Source: Mixta calida
GTDB taxonomy: Bacteria > Pseudomonadota > Gammaproteobacteria > Enterobacterales > Enterobacteriaceae
Direction: 5' to 3'
Length of the DNA stretch: 64,000 nt
NCBI RefSeq assembly: GCF_002953215.1
Contig: NZ_CP026378.1
Coordinates: forward strand, 2,524,540 to 2,588,539
Under the pieces are notes generated by a model that saw nothing but the letters and a program-made list of their open reading frames with translations, was not told where the DNA came from and searched no databases. How positions within the stretch are numbered: the stretch's first letter is position 1; each line of letters starts with the position of its first letter. Positions 53,548-64,000 of this stretch are shown here, one piece after another. The position numbers and the translations under genes are program-made.

Positions 53548-55607
53548 TAGCCGCTGCCGCTGTGCAGCGTGCCCTGTGCCAGGCCGATGATAAAGGCGAA
53601 CTCCAGCGAGACGCCCTCATAGGATTTAAAGCGGCCCGATTTGCCGCCGTGACCGGAATCCATATCGGTACAGAGCAGCAGCAGGTTCTCATCCTTTTTC
53701 TGGTCGCGCAGCTTCGCTACCCACTTGGCCGGCTCCCAGTACTGCACTTGCGAATCATGCAGCCCGGTCGTCACCAGCATATGCGGATAGTGATTTTCAC
53801 TCACGTTGTCGTAAGGGCTGTACTGCTTCATATAGTGATAGTACTGCGGATCGTTAGGGTTGCCCCACTCATCATATTCGCCGGTGGTCAGCGGAATGGT
53901 CTCATCCAGCATGGTGGTTACCACATCGACAAACGGCACCTGCGCCACCACGCCGTGAAAACGATCGGGCTGCTGGTTGATGACCGCGCCCATCAGCAGG
54001 CCGCCCGCACTGCCGCCCATGGCGTACAGCCGCTGCGGATCGCCGTAGCCCTGCTGCACCAGCGCGTCAGTTACGTCCAGAAAATCGTTGAAGGTGTTCA
54101 TCTTGTTCAGCAGACGGCCATCGTCGTACCACTGCTGCCCTAACTCGCCGCCGCCGCGCACATGCACCAGCGCATAGATAAAACCGCGATCGAGCAGACT
54201 GAGTCGGCTGGAGCTGAAGTCCGCGTCCATAATCGAGCCGTAAGAGCCGTAGCCGTATACCAGCATAGGGTTTTTACCCGGCTGATAGTGCTGGCGGTGA
54301 TAAACCAGCGATACCGGCACCTCGACGCCGTCGCGCGCTTTAATCCACAAATGCTCGCTTTTGTAGTTGGCGGAATCGAAGCCGTTAATCTGCGTCTGCT
54401 TCAGCACGCGCCGCTCGCCGGTATCCATATCCAGTTCAAACAGCGTGGTGGGCGTGGTCATGGAGGAGTAGCCGTAGCGCAGCTTGCTGGTCTCCGGCGA
54501 GGCGTTAAAGGCAAGCCAGGTCACATAGGCGGGATCGTCGAAGGCGATGCCGAAGGTTTCGCCGGTGCGCCAGCAGATCTGCCGCAGGCTGGAAAGCCCG
54601 CGCTGGCGCTCTTCCACCACCAGCCAGTCGCGGAACAGCTGGAAATCCTCCATCACCACATGATCGCGCGGCGCGATAATGGTTTCCCAGCGCGACTCAT
54701 CCAGATAGCTGGTGCGGTAGAGACCGAAGTTTTTGCCGTCGCGGTTAGATCGCAACCAGAAACGGTGATCGTAGTGGTCGAGCGTATATTCATGCCCTTT
54801 GCGGCGCGGCACGAACACCCGCGGACGCGCATCGGCATACTCCGCGTCAAGCAGATGAATTTCTGTAGTCGTCGTGCTGTGCAGCGCGATGAGAACAAAA
54901 TGCTCCGAGGTGGTTTTATGCACGCTGAGGTAAAAGGTATCGTCTTTTTCCTCATAGACCAGTTCGTCATCCCGCTGCGGCGTGCCGACATTGTGCCGCC
55001 ACACCTGATAAGGCAGCAGCGTCTGCTTATCTTTACGCACGTAATAGAGCGTTTTTGAGTCATTCACCCAGGCAAAGCTGGGCGAGACGTTCTCCAGCAC
55101 TTCCGGGTACCAGTTGCCGGTCTCCAGATTGCGAAAGCGGATGCCATACTGACGGCGTGAAAGAAAATCTTCCGCCAGCGCCATAATGCGGTTGTCCGGG
55201 CTGATATCCAGCGCGCCCATAGTATAGAACTCGCTGTGTGCGGCGCGCTGGTTGGCGTCGAGCAGCGTCTCCCACTCGTCCGGCGTCCCGGTGTCCGCTG
55301 GCTGGCGCAGGTAGATGGCGTATTCGTTGCCCGCTTCATAACGGCTTTGATAGCGGTAGCCGTTTTTCACATAAGGCACGCTGTAGTCCTGCTGCGATAT
55401 GCGCCCGACCATCTCTTTTAACAGGCGATCCTGCAGGGCCTTCTGCGACAGCATGACCTTATGACCGTAGTCATTTTCCGCGTGTAGATAGTCGAGCACT
55501 TCTGGATCTTCGCGCTGATCGTCGCGCAGCCAGTAGTAATTATCGACGCGAGTATCGCCATGCAGCGTCATCTCATGGGGAACTTTTTTTGCTTTTGGTG
55601 GCATCAT
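53544..55607 (-). CDS. ptrB: oligopeptidase B (protease II)
   Basis: 687 residues from the ATG at 55607, after GGAAACAG; a start at 55637 has no ribosome site. N-terminal beta-propeller, C-terminal peptidase with Ser in [10 protein letters not shown], Asp in [11 protein letters not shown] region and His in [10 protein letters not shown]. Cleaves after Arg/Lys in short peptides, in the cytosol. Confidence 0.94.
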   Translation of the reverse strand: MMPPKAKKVPHEMTLHGDTRVDNYYWLRDDQREDPEVLDYLHAENDYGHKVMLSQKALQDRLLKEMVGRISQQDYSVPYVKNGYRYQSRYEAGNEYAIYLRQPADTGTPDEWETLLDANQRAAHSEFYTMGALDISPDNRIMALAEDFLSRRQYGIRFRNLETGNWYPEVLENVSPSFAWVNDSKTLYYVRKDKQTLLPYQVWRHNVGTPQRDDELVYEEKDDTFYLSVHKTTSEHFVLIALHSTTTTEIHLLDAEYADARPRVFVPRRKGHEYTLDHYDHRFWLRSNRDGKNFGLYRTSYLDESRWETIIAPRDHVVMEDFQLFRDWLVVEERQRGLSSLRQICWRTGETFGIAFDDPAYVTWLAFNASPETSKLRYGYSSMTTPTTLFELDMDTGERRVLKQTQINGFDSANYKSEHLWIKARDGVEVPVSLVYHRQHYQPGKNPMLVYGYGSYGSIMDADFSSSRLSLLDRGFIYALVHVRGGGELGQQWYDDGRLLNKMNTFNDFLDVTDALVQQGYGDPQRLYAMGGSAGGLLMGAVINQQPDRFHGVVAQVPFVDVVTTMLDETIPLTTGEYDEWGNPNDPQYYHYMKQYSPYDNVSENHYPHMLVTTGLHDSQVQYWEPAKWVAKLRDQKKDENLLLLCTDMDSGHGGKSGRFKSYEGVSLEFAFIIGLAQGTLHSGSGY

Positions 55608-55734
55608 AACGGTTACTGTTTCCAGACAAACATCCATTAAGGGTGGCAGCTAAGGCCATGATTGCCAAGCGGTGAGCGGTAAAAACCAGCATGCAGCCTG
55701 TCGCCAGGCGGCGTCAGGCCTTAACTTAAGGAAA

Positions 55735-56406
55735 TCAGGAAGGCAGTTTCTCTTTTTCCTGACGGATATCTTTTTCAATCTCTTCGCGTACGTCCGCCGG
55801 AATTTTCAGCGCGTCGCCCAGCTCTTTCAGATAGCTGCGCTCCATAAAATGATCGACATCGATCGTCGCGCAGCTGAGAAAGTAGAGTTCCAGCGCCTCT
55901 TCTTCGTTTTTAACGCCCTGCGCCAGCCAGTGCGGATCGAGCGGACGATTGATCGCCTGCTGAATCAGCGCTTCTGCCTGTTCACCATAGCCCGCCTGAT
56001 GGATATTTTGCTCAATCGCCTTACGCTCCTCACCATCAATATGGCCGTCGCTTTTAGCGGCGAAGACCAGTGCGGTGATCAGACGCTCAGCCCGCTGATC
56101 GACCGGCGTCGCCTGCTGGCCAAACTGCGGCTCATCCTGATGCGCTTCACGCACGCGCTGTTTGTATTTGTTCCACAACAGGGTGCCCGCCGCCGCGCCG
56201 CCGCCGATAATCAGCGCGTTTTTGCCATATTTCGCCAGTAAGTTGCGCGAGGTCTTGCTGGATATCAGCAGTCCCGCCAGGCTGCCAAGCGCGCCGGGCG
56301 CCAGCATTTTATTTAAGGCTTCGCTGCCGCCCTGCGCTTTCGCGCCTGCGTTGCCGAGGTTCTTGTTGCCTAACATTTGTTGAAGTTGCTGCAGCCAGTT
56401 ACTCAT
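55735..56406 (-). CDS. yebE: YebE, DUF533/TerB-like inner membrane protein
   Basis: 223 residues from ATG 56406 (AGGAGA upstream). Gln-rich start, one span ([15 protein letters not shown]), then a TerB-like helical domain ([18 protein letters not shown]). Envelope-stress associated in E. coli. Confidence 0.9.
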   Translation of the reverse strand: MSNWLQQLQQMLGNKNLGNAGAKAQGGSEALNKMLAPGALGSLAGLLISSKTSRNLLAKYGKNALIIGGGAAAGTLLWNKYKQRVREAHQDEPQFGQQATPVDQRAERLITALVFAAKSDGHIDGEERKAIEQNIHQAGYGEQAEALIQQAINRPLDPHWLAQGVKNEEEALELYFLSCATIDVDHFMERSYLKELGDALKIPADVREEIEKDIRQEKEKLPS

Positions 56407-56484
56407 AGTCTCTCCTTTCGCAATGTGCGTCATAGTCTGAAGTACCGGACGTCAAGAAGCGTAAGCGGAAGCAAACAGATGAAA

Positions 56485-56512
56485 ACGCCGCGCCGGAGAA
56501 CCGGCGCGGCGT
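56485..56512 (-). terminator. terminator between yebG and yebE
   Basis: A 12-bp GC-rich stem (ACGCCGCGCCGG and complement) with 4-nt loop; on the minus strand TTTTC follows. Confidence 0.65.
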
Positions 56513-56679
56513 CAGGCCGGGCAGACAAGATAAGAATATGGCGGACGCGATGTCGCCTGAAACGATACGGACACACAATAAAAACGCGACCGCAGCTTTG
56601 CCTGACCAGCGGAGAGCCCCGCTCTGCTCAACTTCTTATGAACAAAGTGTGGCTGATATTCGTCAGGCTGCAATATTGA

Positions 56680-56994
56680 TCAGGCCGCCTTAACGGCGCG
56701 CATCTTTTTACTGCTTTCTGTATCAGCCGCTTTCGGCACGGCGTTATCGGACTGCGCCTCCGGCAGTTTACTGGTGCGCAGAATATGCTGAACCGCATCT
56801 TTCTGCTCGGCGAGGAACAGACCCAGATTTTCAAACTGCGCTTCATCCAGCGGCAGTTCGCTCTGCAACAGCCAGTCAGTAAAGGCCTCCGCCATATCGA
56901 GCATCTTGTCGTATGCGTCTGCTTCTTTCTTGCTGGCAAATGTCATTTTTTCTTCACCTTTTCTGACCACTACAAATTTGGTTTCAACAGCCAT
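56680..56994 (-). CDS. yebG: SOS-induced protein YebG
   Basis: 104 residues. AVETKFVVVRKGEEKMTF start as in E. coli; the Ala/Lys-rich tail is variable. LexA box 14 bp upstream. Confidence 0.94.
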   Translation of the reverse strand: MAVETKFVVVRKGEEKMTFASKKEADAYDKMLDMAEAFTDWLLQSELPLDEAQFENLGLFLAEQKDAVQHILRTSKLPEAQSDNAVPKAADTESSKKMRAVKAA

Positions 56995-57007
56995 GACTCA
57001 CCTCGAT

Positions 57008-57027
57008 TACTGTATTTTTATACAGTA
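57008..57027. promoter_or_regulatory. LexA box of yebG
   Basis: TACTGTATTTTTATACAGTA, near-consensus, as known for E. coli yebG. Confidence 0.95.
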
Positions 57028-57129
57028 TAGCAGGCCAAATTTTCAGATCAAGCTTTCCTGACGGCTGCGTACGCAAACGTTTTCGTATATACTGCGCGCG
57101 TTTTTCTTCCTCACTTTCAGGTAGGTACT

Positions 57130-58308
57130 ATGACGACTCTTGGAACAGCGCTGCGTCCGGGCGCGACGCGCGTAATGCTGTTAGGCTCCGGCGAATTGGG
57201 TAAAGAAGTGGCGATTGAATGTCAGCGGCTGGGCGTAGAGGTTATCGCCGTCGATCGCTACGCCGATGCGCCCGCCATGCACGTCGCGCATCGCAGCCAT
57301 GTGATCAATATGCTGGACGGCGAAGCGCTGAAAACATTGATCGCCCAGGAGCGTCCCGATTATGTGGTGCCTGAAATCGAAGCGATCGCCACCGATACGC
57401 TGATCGCCCTGGAGCAGCAGGGGCAGCGCGTGGTGCCTAATGCGCGCGCCGCGCGTCTGACCATGAACCGCGAAGGCATTCGTCGCCTTGCGGCGGAAAC
57501 GCTGGCGCTGCCGACCTCCTCCTATCGCTTCGCCGACAGTCAGGCGTCATTTATCGCGGCGGTGGAAGAGATCGGTTTTCCCTGCATCGTCAAGCCGGTA
57601 ATGAGCTCCTCCGGCAAGGGGCAGAGCTTTATCCGTGAGGCGGCGCAGCTGCAACAGGCGTGGGACTATGCGCAACAGGGCGGCCGCGCCGGCGCCGGAA
57701 AAGTAATTGTCGAAGGAGTAGTGAAATTCGATTTTGAGATCACTCTGCTCACCGTCAGTGCCGTTGACGGCATTCATTTCTGCGCGCCGATAGGCCACCG
57801 TCAGGAAGATGGCGACTACCGCGAATCCTGGCAGCCGCAGCAGATGAGCCCGCTGGCGTTACAGCGCGCTCAGGAGGTTGCGGAAAAAGTGGTGACGGCG
57901 CTAGGCGGTTTCGGCCTCTTTGGCGTAGAGCTGTTTGTCTGCGGCGATGAGGTGATATTCAGCGAAGTGTCGCCGCGCCCGCACGACACCGGCATGGTGA
58001 CGTTGATCTCGCAGGATATGTCTGAGTTTGCGCTGCATGTGCGCGCCTTCCTGGGTCTGCCCGTTGGCGCGGTGCGTCAGTATGGCCCGGCCGCCTCCGC
58101 CGTGATCCTTCCGGCGCTCAGCAGCAACAACGTCAGCTTCGGCAACGTTGAGCAGGCGCTGGGCGCGGGCTTGCAGCTGCGGCTGTTCGGCAAGCCGGAC
58201 GTGGACGGTAAACGTCGGATGGGCGTCGCGCTGGCGACCGGAGAGAGTACGGAAGAGGCGGTAGCGCGTGCGGTTGCCGCCGCTGCCGCCGTGAAGGTCA
58301 GCGGCTAA
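57130..58308 (+). CDS. purT: formate-dependent GAR transformylase
   Basis: 392 residues, the E. coli length. ATP-grasp enzyme: [19 protein letters not shown] at the start, [17 protein letters not shown] as the ATP loop, [13 protein letters not shown] as metal site. Makes formyl-GAR in purine synthesis. Confidence 0.97.
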   Translation: MTTLGTALRPGATRVMLLGSGELGKEVAIECQRLGVEVIAVDRYADAPAMHVAHRSHVINMLDGEALKTLIAQERPDYVVPEIEAIATDTLIALEQQGQRVVPNARAARLTMNREGIRRLAAETLALPTSSYRFADSQASFIAAVEEIGFPCIVKPVMSSSGKGQSFIREAAQLQQAWDYAQQGGRAGAGKVIVEGVVKFDFEITLLTVSAVDGIHFCAPIGHRQEDGDYRESWQPQQMSPLALQRAQEVAEKVVTALGGFGLFGVELFVCGDEVIFSEVSPRPHDTGMVTLISQDMSEFALHVRAFLGLPVGAVRQYGPAASAVILPALSSNNVSFGNVEQALGAGLQLRLFGKPDVDGKRRMGVALATGESTEEAVARAVAAAAAVKVSG

Positions 58309-58313
58309 GGCTG

Positions 58314-58340
58314 CCGGCTCTCCCATGGCGGGAGAGCCGG
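58314..58340. terminator. shared terminator of purT and eda
   Basis: CCGGCTCTCCC and GGGAGAGCCGG form an 11-bp stem with 5-nt loop between two convergent genes. Confidence 0.75.
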
Positions 58341-58347
58341 TGATGAC

Positions 58348-58986
58348 TTAACGCGCGCCAGCGACGGCTTCGCGCGCCAGTTCAGTAATGCGCTGATAGT
58401 CGCCGGAAGCCAGCGCATCGTTCGGCACCAGCCAGGAACCGCCGATGCAGAGCACGCTTTTCAGCGCCAGGTAGTCGCGGTAATTTTTCGGCGAAATGCC
58501 GCCGGTCGGACAGAAGCGCACCTGTGGGAAAGGCCCGGCGATCGCCTGCAATGCCTTTACTCCGCCATTGGCTTCCGCCGGGAAGAATTTAAACTCGCGC
58601 AGGCCATATTGCATCCCGGTCATCAGTTCAGAAACGGTGCTGATGCCGGGAATAAGCGGAACGGTGTCTTCCACCGCCGCCTGCAGCAGCGGCTCGGTGA
58701 TGCCGGGGCTGATAACAAACTGGGCGCCTGCGGCGGTCACTTCCGCCAGCTGCTGGGTATTGATCACCGTTCCGGCGCCAACGATGGCGTCCGGCACTTC
58801 CTGAATGATCGCCTTCAGCGCATCCATTGCCACCGGCGTGCGCAAGGTTACTTCCAGCACGCGTACGCCGCCCGCCACCAGCGCTTTAGCCATCGGCACC
58901 GCATGCGCCAGATCGTTGACCACAATCACCGGCACCACTGGGCCTGTTGTCAGAATCGCCTCGGCGCTTGTTTTCCAGTTTTTCAT
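58348..58986 (-). CDS. eda: KDPG/KHG aldolase
   Basis: 212 residues. Glu in LEVTLRTP and Schiff-base Lys in [19 protein letters not shown] and CPTGGIS phosphate loops. Cleaves KDPG, also oxaloacetate and KHG. The usual upstream partner edd is absent; zwf comes directly next. Confidence 0.95.
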   Translation of the reverse strand: MKNWKTSAEAILTTGPVVPVIVVNDLAHAVPMAKALVAGGVRVLEVTLRTPVAMDALKAIIQEVPDAIVGAGTVINTQQLAEVTAAGAQFVISPGITEPLLQAAVEDTVPLIPGISTVSELMTGMQYGLREFKFFPAEANGGVKALQAIAGPFPQVRFCPTGGISPKNYRDYLALKSVLCIGGSWLVPNDALASGDYQRITELAREAVAGAR

Positions 58987-59157
58987 CGTTCTACTCTCCT
59001 GTCAGGCCAGCGAACCCATCCGACCACTGGCAATAATGGCGCGCATCCGCGCAGCAAAGAAAACGCTCAATACCATACCCGATTTTATTCGCGGTCGTCC
59101 ACGCCCTTTAACGTTTTTTGAAACTGCGGTTCAATTTTCTATGCATCCGCTTCAGCG

Positions 59158-59185
59158 CGAAAAAAAGCCCGCATTTCGCGGGCTT
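59158..59185 (-). terminator. zwf terminator
   Basis: On the minus strand AAGCCCGC-GAAAT-GCGGGCTT followed by T-run, 12 bp after the stop. Confidence 0.92.
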
Positions 59186-59196
59186 AGTTGTTGTGC

Positions 59197-60672
59197 TTAT
59201 TCAAACTCGTTCCAGGAACGGCCGTCGCGCGTGATCATGGCGACAGAGGCGACCGGCCCCCAGGTGCCTGCCTGATACGGCTTCGGCGCCTCGTTGTCGG
59301 CGGCCCAGGCGTCAATAATGGAATCGACCCACGTCCATGCCGCTTCCACCTCGTCGCGGCGCACGAACAGCGCCTGAATGCCGCGCATGCTTTCCAACAG
59401 CAGGCGCTCATAGGCATCCGCCAGGTGAGACTGGTTAAAGGTCTCGGAGTAGCTCAGGTCAAGCTTGGTGGTTTGTAGGTTGTGTTTGTGATCGAGGCCC
59501 GGCACTTTGTTCAGGATTTCGATATCCACCCCTTCGTCCGGCTGCAGGCGAATGGTCAGCTTGTTCTGCGGCAGCTCTTGCCAGGATTCTTTAAACAGGT
59601 TCATTTCCGGGTTTTTGAAGTAGACCACCACTTCAGAACACTTGGTCGGCAGACGCTTGCCGGTGCGCAAGTAGAACGGCACGCCCGCCCAGCGCCAGTT
59701 GTCGATATCGACGCGGATAGAAACGAAAGTTTCCGTATTGCTGGCTTTGTTGGCGCCCTCTTCTTCCAGGTAGCCCGGCACTTTTTTGCCCTGCACAAAG
59801 CCGGCAGTGTACTGGCCGCGCACGGTTTTTTCGCGCACGTTGGTATGGTCGATGCGGCGCAGCGAACGCAGCACTTTGACTTTTTCATCGCGAATGCTGT
59901 CGGCGCTGAGATCGGACGGCGGTGACATAGCGATCATGGTCAGCACCTGCAACAGGTGATTCTGGATCATATCGCGCATCTGACCCGCTTTATCAAAGTA
60001 TCCCCAGCGGCCTTCGATGCCCACTTCTTCCGCGACGGTGATCTGTACGTGGTCGATAGTGCGGTTGTCCCAGTTGTTGGCGAACAGCGAGTTGGCGAAA
60101 CGCAGCGCCAGCAGGTTCAGCACCGTTTCTTTACCCAGGTAATGGTCAATGCGGAACACCTGGCACTCTTCGAAATATTCACCGACCTGGTCGTTGATTT
60201 CCTGCGACGTTTCCAGCGAGGTGCCGAGCGGTTTTTCCATCACCACGCGCGCCGGTTTAGCGTTCAGCTTCGCCTGGCCGAGGCCTTTGCAGATAGCGCC
60301 GAAGGTGCTGGGCGGCATAGCGAAATAGTTGATGGTGACGCGGTTTTTTTGATCGAGCATTTTGCCCAGACGCGTAAAGTGCGTCGTATCGTTAACGTCC
60401 AGGTTGCAAAAATCGAGACGATTGCTGAGACGATCCCACAGCGCTTCGTCGATTTTCTCTTTCATGAAGGTTTCCAGCGCCTCACGCACCACTTTGGTGT
60501 AGGCCGCCTTGTCCCATTCCGCACGTCCGACGCCGATAATACGGGTCTGCTCATGGATCTGCCCGGCCTTTTCCAACTGATACAGGGAAGGCAGCAGTTT
60601 CCGGCGCGCCAGATCGCCTTTGGCGCCAAAAATGACCAGATCGCATGCCTGGGCTGTTTGTGTTACCGCCAT
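59197..60672 (-). CDS. zwf: glucose-6-phosphate dehydrogenase
   Basis: 491 residues as in E. coli. [23 protein letters not shown] loop and RIDHYLGKE active-site signature. First step of the pentose phosphate path. Confidence 0.97.
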   Translation of the reverse strand: MAVTQTAQACDLVIFGAKGDLARRKLLPSLYQLEKAGQIHEQTRIIGVGRAEWDKAAYTKVVREALETFMKEKIDEALWDRLSNRLDFCNLDVNDTTHFTRLGKMLDQKNRVTINYFAMPPSTFGAICKGLGQAKLNAKPARVVMEKPLGTSLETSQEINDQVGEYFEECQVFRIDHYLGKETVLNLLALRFANSLFANNWDNRTIDHVQITVAEEVGIEGRWGYFDKAGQMRDMIQNHLLQVLTMIAMSPPSDLSADSIRDEKVKVLRSLRRIDHTNVREKTVRGQYTAGFVQGKKVPGYLEEEGANKASNTETFVSIRVDIDNWRWAGVPFYLRTGKRLPTKCSEVVVYFKNPEMNLFKESWQELPQNKLTIRLQPDEGVDIEILNKVPGLDHKHNLQTTKLDLSYSETFNQSHLADAYERLLLESMRGIQALFVRRDEVEAAWTWVDSIIDAWAADNEAPKPYQAGTWGPVASVAMITRDGRSWNEFE

Positions 60673-60732
60673 TCTTATCTCCTCGTTGCAGGATGAGTTG
60701 AGCCAAAAATTCCCGACAGGCTCAGCTCTTAT

Positions 60733-60747
60733 TGTAATTTTCTTTCA
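60733..60747. promoter_or_regulatory. candidate HexR site before zwf
   Basis: TGTAATTTTCTTTCA fits 13 of 15 positions of the HexR pattern TGTARTTWWWYTACA. It is 60 bp upstream of zwf, with hexR itself divergent. Confidence 0.5.
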
Positions 60748-61031
60748 GCACAATGTACTGTGTTTAACCGGCGCGGGTAAACCGGCGCCCGCCTCTTTTG
60801 CCATAACCGGTTACTTTAGCGACGCCATGGTCCAATAGCGCGTCGTTTTCACCCCACTTTTCTTATGGCTTTCCTTCGGTGAAAATCAGACACAGCTCAT
60901 ATTCTGGCAAAAAACGTCAGGATGCGTTTTACCTGCGCTGCCATGTTGCTGTCGCGACACGGTATATTCTCAGTAAATGACCATCGGATGCACCTGTAAA
61001 TGAAATCGACGGAAGTGATGAGCGTAATCAA

Positions 61032-61904
61032 ATGAACAACATGCTGGAGAGAATTCACACGCAGCTTCCCCACCTCAGCAAATCTGAACGTAAAGTCGCC
61101 GAAGCGATCCTCGCCGCGCCGCAAAACGCCATCCGCTCCAGCATCGCCCAGCTGGCCAGTCGCGCAGGCGTCAGCGATCCCACGGTAAACCGCTTCTGCC
61201 ACCGCATGCAGACTAAAGGCTTTCCCGATTTCAAACTACAGCTGGCGCAGTGCCTGGCGACCGGCACGCCCTGGGTCAGCCGCCATATCGACGAAAATGA
61301 CGCAGTGGATATCTACGCCGATAAAATTTTTCATTCGGCGCTAGCTGGTCTTGAGCAGGTGCGTCAGCGGCTGGATATGTCGGCGATACAGCGCGCCGTC
61401 GAACTGCTGGCGGCGGCGAAAAAGATCAGCTTTTTCGGGCTGGGCGCGTCAGCCGCCGTGGCGCATGACGCGATGAATAAATTCTTCCGCTTCAATGTGC
61501 CGGTGATCTATTCAGACGACGTGGTGATGCAGCGCATGAGCTGCATCAACAGCGGCGCGGAGGATGTGGTGGTGTTGATCTCTCATACCGGGCGCACCAC
61601 ATCGCTGACCGAGCTGGCGCAGCTGGCGCGCGAGAACGGCGCGACGGTGCTGGCGCTTACCGCCTCCGGCTCGCCGCTGGCGCGCGAAGCGACGTTGCTG
61701 CTGGCGCTGGACGTGGCGGAAGATATCGATATCACTATGCCGATGGTGTCGCGGATGGCGCAGCTGATGCTGATTGACGTGCTGGCCACCGGTTTCACGC
61801 TGCATCGCGGCGCCCACTTCCGCGACAATCTCCGGCGAGTGAAAGAGGCGCTCAAGGCCTCGCGGCTCGACAAGGGGATCGACGTCTTTTCCGCGCCGCG
61901 CTAG
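61032..61904 (+). CDS. hexR: HexR, RpiR-type regulator of central carbon genes
   Basis: 290 residues: N-terminal HTH_6 (LASRAGVSDPTVNRFCHRM) and C-terminal SIS domain (KKISFFGLGASAAVAHDAM, VVVLISHTGRTTSLTE). Represses zwf/eda-type genes until KDPG binds. Confidence 0.95.
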   Translation: MNNMLERIHTQLPHLSKSERKVAEAILAAPQNAIRSSIAQLASRAGVSDPTVNRFCHRMQTKGFPDFKLQLAQCLATGTPWVSRHIDENDAVDIYADKIFHSALAGLEQVRQRLDMSAIQRAVELLAAAKKISFFGLGASAAVAHDAMNKFFRFNVPVIYSDDVVMQRMSCINSGAEDVVVLISHTGRTTSLTELAQLARENGATVLALTASGSPLAREATLLLALDVAEDIDITMPMVSRMAQLMLIDVLATGFTLHRGAHFRDNLRRVKEALKASRLDKGIDVFSAPR

Positions 61905-62200
61905 CCGTGCCCTGCCGTTCTGTATTCAGCGCTTCCGACGCCCCGTCACAGCGGCGCGCCGCTTAAATATTGTCTGTTATCAATGAAGTTTTTCTTCTAT
62001 GTGCAGGAAGAGTGACTTTAGCAGCAGGTGTCAGTATTGTATTTGGCGAACAGATTATCTTCACTCGCCGCCGGGAAAATCGCGCGAATGAGAACAACAA
62101 AGAGGAAAGATTACTCGCGGCAAGCCGATAAATAATCATAACCAGAACATTCATGCTTACTCTGTGCATCACTCAGGTTTCTACACCTTAAGGAAAACCC

Positions 62201-63643
62201 ATGACCCGACGTCTCAGAAGAACCAAGATCGTTACCACTTTAGGCCCTGCTACCGACCGCGATAACAACCTGGAAAAGATTATTGCCGCCGGGGCTAACG
62301 TAGTGCGACTGAACTTCTCACACGGCACGCCAGAGGATCATCAGCTGCGTGCGGATAAAGTACGCGACATCGCCGCCCGTCTGGGCCGCCACGTCGCCAT
62401 CCTTGGCGACCTGCAGGGACCGAAAATCCGGGTGTCGACCTTTAAAGAAGGCAAAATTTTCCTCAGCGTCGGCGATCGTTTTCTGCTCGACGCCAGCCTG
62501 GGCAAGGGCGAAGGCGATAAAGAGAAAGTCGGCATCGATTATAAAGGCCTGCCGGAAGATGTGGTGCCGGGCGACGTGCTGCTGCTTGACGATGGCCGCG
62601 TTCAGCTAAAAGTGCTGGAAGTGCGCGACAGCAAAGTTTTTACCGAAGTCACGGTCGGCGGCCCGCTTTCCAATAATAAAGGCATCAACAAGCTGGGCGG
62701 CGGCCTTTCCGCCGAGGCGCTGACCGAAAAAGACAAAGCGGACATTCTCACCGCGGCGAAAATCGGCGTCGATTATCTGGCCGTCTCCTTCCCGCGCTGC
62801 GGCGAAGATCTCAATTACGCGCGCCGCCTGGCGCAGGAAGCAGGCAGCGATGCGAAAATCGTGGCGAAAGTGGAGCGCGCCGAAGCGGTCTCTACCCAGG
62901 CGGCGATGGATGACATTATCCTGGCGTCCGACGTGGTGATGGTGGCGCGCGGCGATCTGGGCGTGGAAATTGGCGACCCTGAACTGGTCGGCATCCAGAA
63001 GGCGCTGATCCGCCGCGCACGTCAGCTGAATCGCGCGGTGATTACCGCCACGCAGATGATGGAATCGATGATCACCAATCCAATGCCGACGCGCGCCGAA
63101 GTCATGGACGTGGCGAACGCCGTACTGGACGGCACCGATGCGGTGATGCTCTCGGCGGAAACCGCCGCCGGTCAGTATCCGGCAGAAACCGTCAGCGCGA
63201 TGGCGAAAGTCTGTCTTGGCGCGGAGAAAGTGCCCAGTATCAACGTCTCGAAGCACCGTCTGGAAGTGCAGTTCGATAACGTTGAAGAAGCGATTGCGAT
63301 GTCGGCGATGTATGCCGCCAACCATTTACAGGGCGTCACGGCGATTATCACCATGACCGAATCAGGGCGCACCGCGTTGATGACTTCGCGCATCACCTCC
63401 GGCTTGCCGATCTTCGCGATGTCGCGTCACGAGCGTACGCTGAACCTGACGGCGCTCTATCGCGGCGTCACGCCGGTCTACTTCGACAGCAATAACGACG
63501 GCGTGGCCGCAGCGCACGATGCGATTAACCTGCTGCGCGACAAGGGTTTCCTGGTCTCCGGCGATCTGGTTATCGTTACCCAGGGCGACGTGATGGGCAC
63601 CACCGGCACCACCAATACCAGCCGCGTGCTGCTGGTCGATTAA
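62201..63643 (+). CDS. pykA: pyruvate kinase II
   Basis: 480 residues. [16 protein letters not shown] start, [26 protein letters not shown] and [10 protein letters not shown] active-site blocks. Complete. Confidence 0.97.
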   Translation: MTRRLRRTKIVTTLGPATDRDNNLEKIIAAGANVVRLNFSHGTPEDHQLRADKVRDIAARLGRHVAILGDLQGPKIRVSTFKEGKIFLSVGDRFLLDASLGKGEGDKEKVGIDYKGLPEDVVPGDVLLLDDGRVQLKVLEVRDSKVFTEVTVGGPLSNNKGINKLGGGLSAEALTEKDKADILTAAKIGVDYLAVSFPRCGEDLNYARRLAQEAGSDAKIVAKVERAEAVSTQAAMDDIILASDVVMVARGDLGVEIGDPELVGIQKALIRRARQLNRAVITATQMMESMITNPMPTRAEVMDVANAVLDGTDAVMLSAETAAGQYPAETVSAMAKVCLGAEKVPSINVSKHRLEVQFDNVEEAIAMSAMYAANHLQGVTAIITMTESGRTALMTSRITSGLPIFAMSRHERTLNLTALYRGVTPVYFDSNNDGVAAAHDAINLLRDKGFLVSGDLVIVTQGDVMGTTGTTNTSRVLLVD

Positions 63644-63650
63644 CGCCTGC

Positions 63651-63678
63651 CGCCGCAAGCTTTCTTCTGCGGCGTTTT
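63651..63678 (+). terminator. pykA terminator
   Basis: CGCCGCA/TGCGGCG stem, 10-nt loop, TTTT. Confidence 0.8.
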
Positions 63679-63698
63679 CGTTGACGCAATAAAAACGG

Positions 63699-63723
63699 CG
63701 CGCGATCGGTTCGCGCGTTTTTT
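63699..63723 (+). terminator. second hairpin with T-run after pykA
   Basis: CGCGCG/CGCGCG stem, 7-nt loop, six T. Confidence 0.75.
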
Positions 63724-64000
63724 CCTTCTTTTTTCTCCTTTTCAATGACCGCCTGCCGACAATCATTTCACTGCCCTGCTCCTTTTCCCTGCTGTTTGTA
63801 GTAATACCCCCAATAAAATGTGACATAAATCACATTTTAAATATTAATGTTGCTTATAACTCACTTGTCACAAAAATCCTATTGAATGATAATGATTGCT
63901 ATTTATAATCGCATTCACATTATCAGTTGCAGCATACATGCAACATAAACGGATTTATCCTCATAAAATGGGAGGTTTACCGCTGAAAAAGGTTATCTCT
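63724..64000 (+). promoter_or_regulatory. upstream region of an iron-regulated-looking gene
   Basis: GATAATGATTGCTATTTAT at 63888-63906 fits the left half of the Fur box well and the right half poorly (12 of 19). GGAGG at 63971-63975 is followed 7 bases later by CTGAAAAAGGTTATC (Lys-Lys-Val-Ile, signal-peptide-like); an in-frame ATG lies at 63968. The gene runs off the window. Confidence 0.4.

Noticed and set aside
61963..62172. 69-residue minus-strand frame before pykA
   Set aside because: Lies in the pykA upstream region with no ribosome site or recognisable domain.

Overview
The window reads as an enterobacterial chromosome, most likely Erwiniaceae (Pantoea/Mixta/Erwinia-like; inferred from gene content and order, not proven). 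The right end carries the enterobacterial block sdsR-yebY-yebZ-yobA-holE-exoX-ptrB-yebE-yebG-purT-eda-zwf-hexR-pykA. It lacks edd between eda and zwf, and yebF. The left end is accessory chromosome: a secreted alpha/beta hydrolase, an exported type I dehydroquinate dehydratase, an acyltransferase gene split by an IS1, a tRNA-Gly(CCC), a cupin-type regulator divergent from a B3/B4-domain protein, and a TetR regulator divergent from an orphan ABC membrane domain and an RND pump.

The centre (about 16.26-50.61 kb) is a P2/186-like prophage of about 34.3 kb bounded by a 22-bp direct repeat. The right repeat lies inside the terminator of the small RNA SdsR, so the phage uses the sdsR 3' end as attB. 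From left to right it holds: an ATPase/TOPRIM cargo gene and a repressor with two HTH domains (minus strand); a cox-like gene, cII, fil-like and small early genes; replication gene A with a recognisable P2-type nick site; a LexA-boxed 59-aa ORF; cos; a C5-methyltransferase/HNH restriction pair; capsid genes Q P O N M L; X and the lysis cassette; R and S; a retron (reverse transcriptase plus cold-shock protein); baseplate genes V W J I; an invertible tail-fibre region with a DNA invertase; FI FII E T U D; ogr; and a LexA-boxed integrase beside attR.

Left of attL (about 13.4-16.3 kb) is the wreck of a second P2-like prophage in tandem: a tail-fibre-assembly remnant, two copies of a DUF1493/membrane-protein pair (one broken), the 30-bp sequence that precedes FI in the intact phage, and an integrase pseudogene fused directly to it.

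The prophage carries at least three candidate defence modules at separate sites: the ATPase-TOPRIM beside attL, restriction-modification next to cos, and the retron between S and V. Several tail genes (H, tfa, FI, T, U) carry single-base frameshifts, often at G runs. Either the prophage is decaying in its tail genes or the sequence has homopolymer errors there; this decides whether it can make virions.
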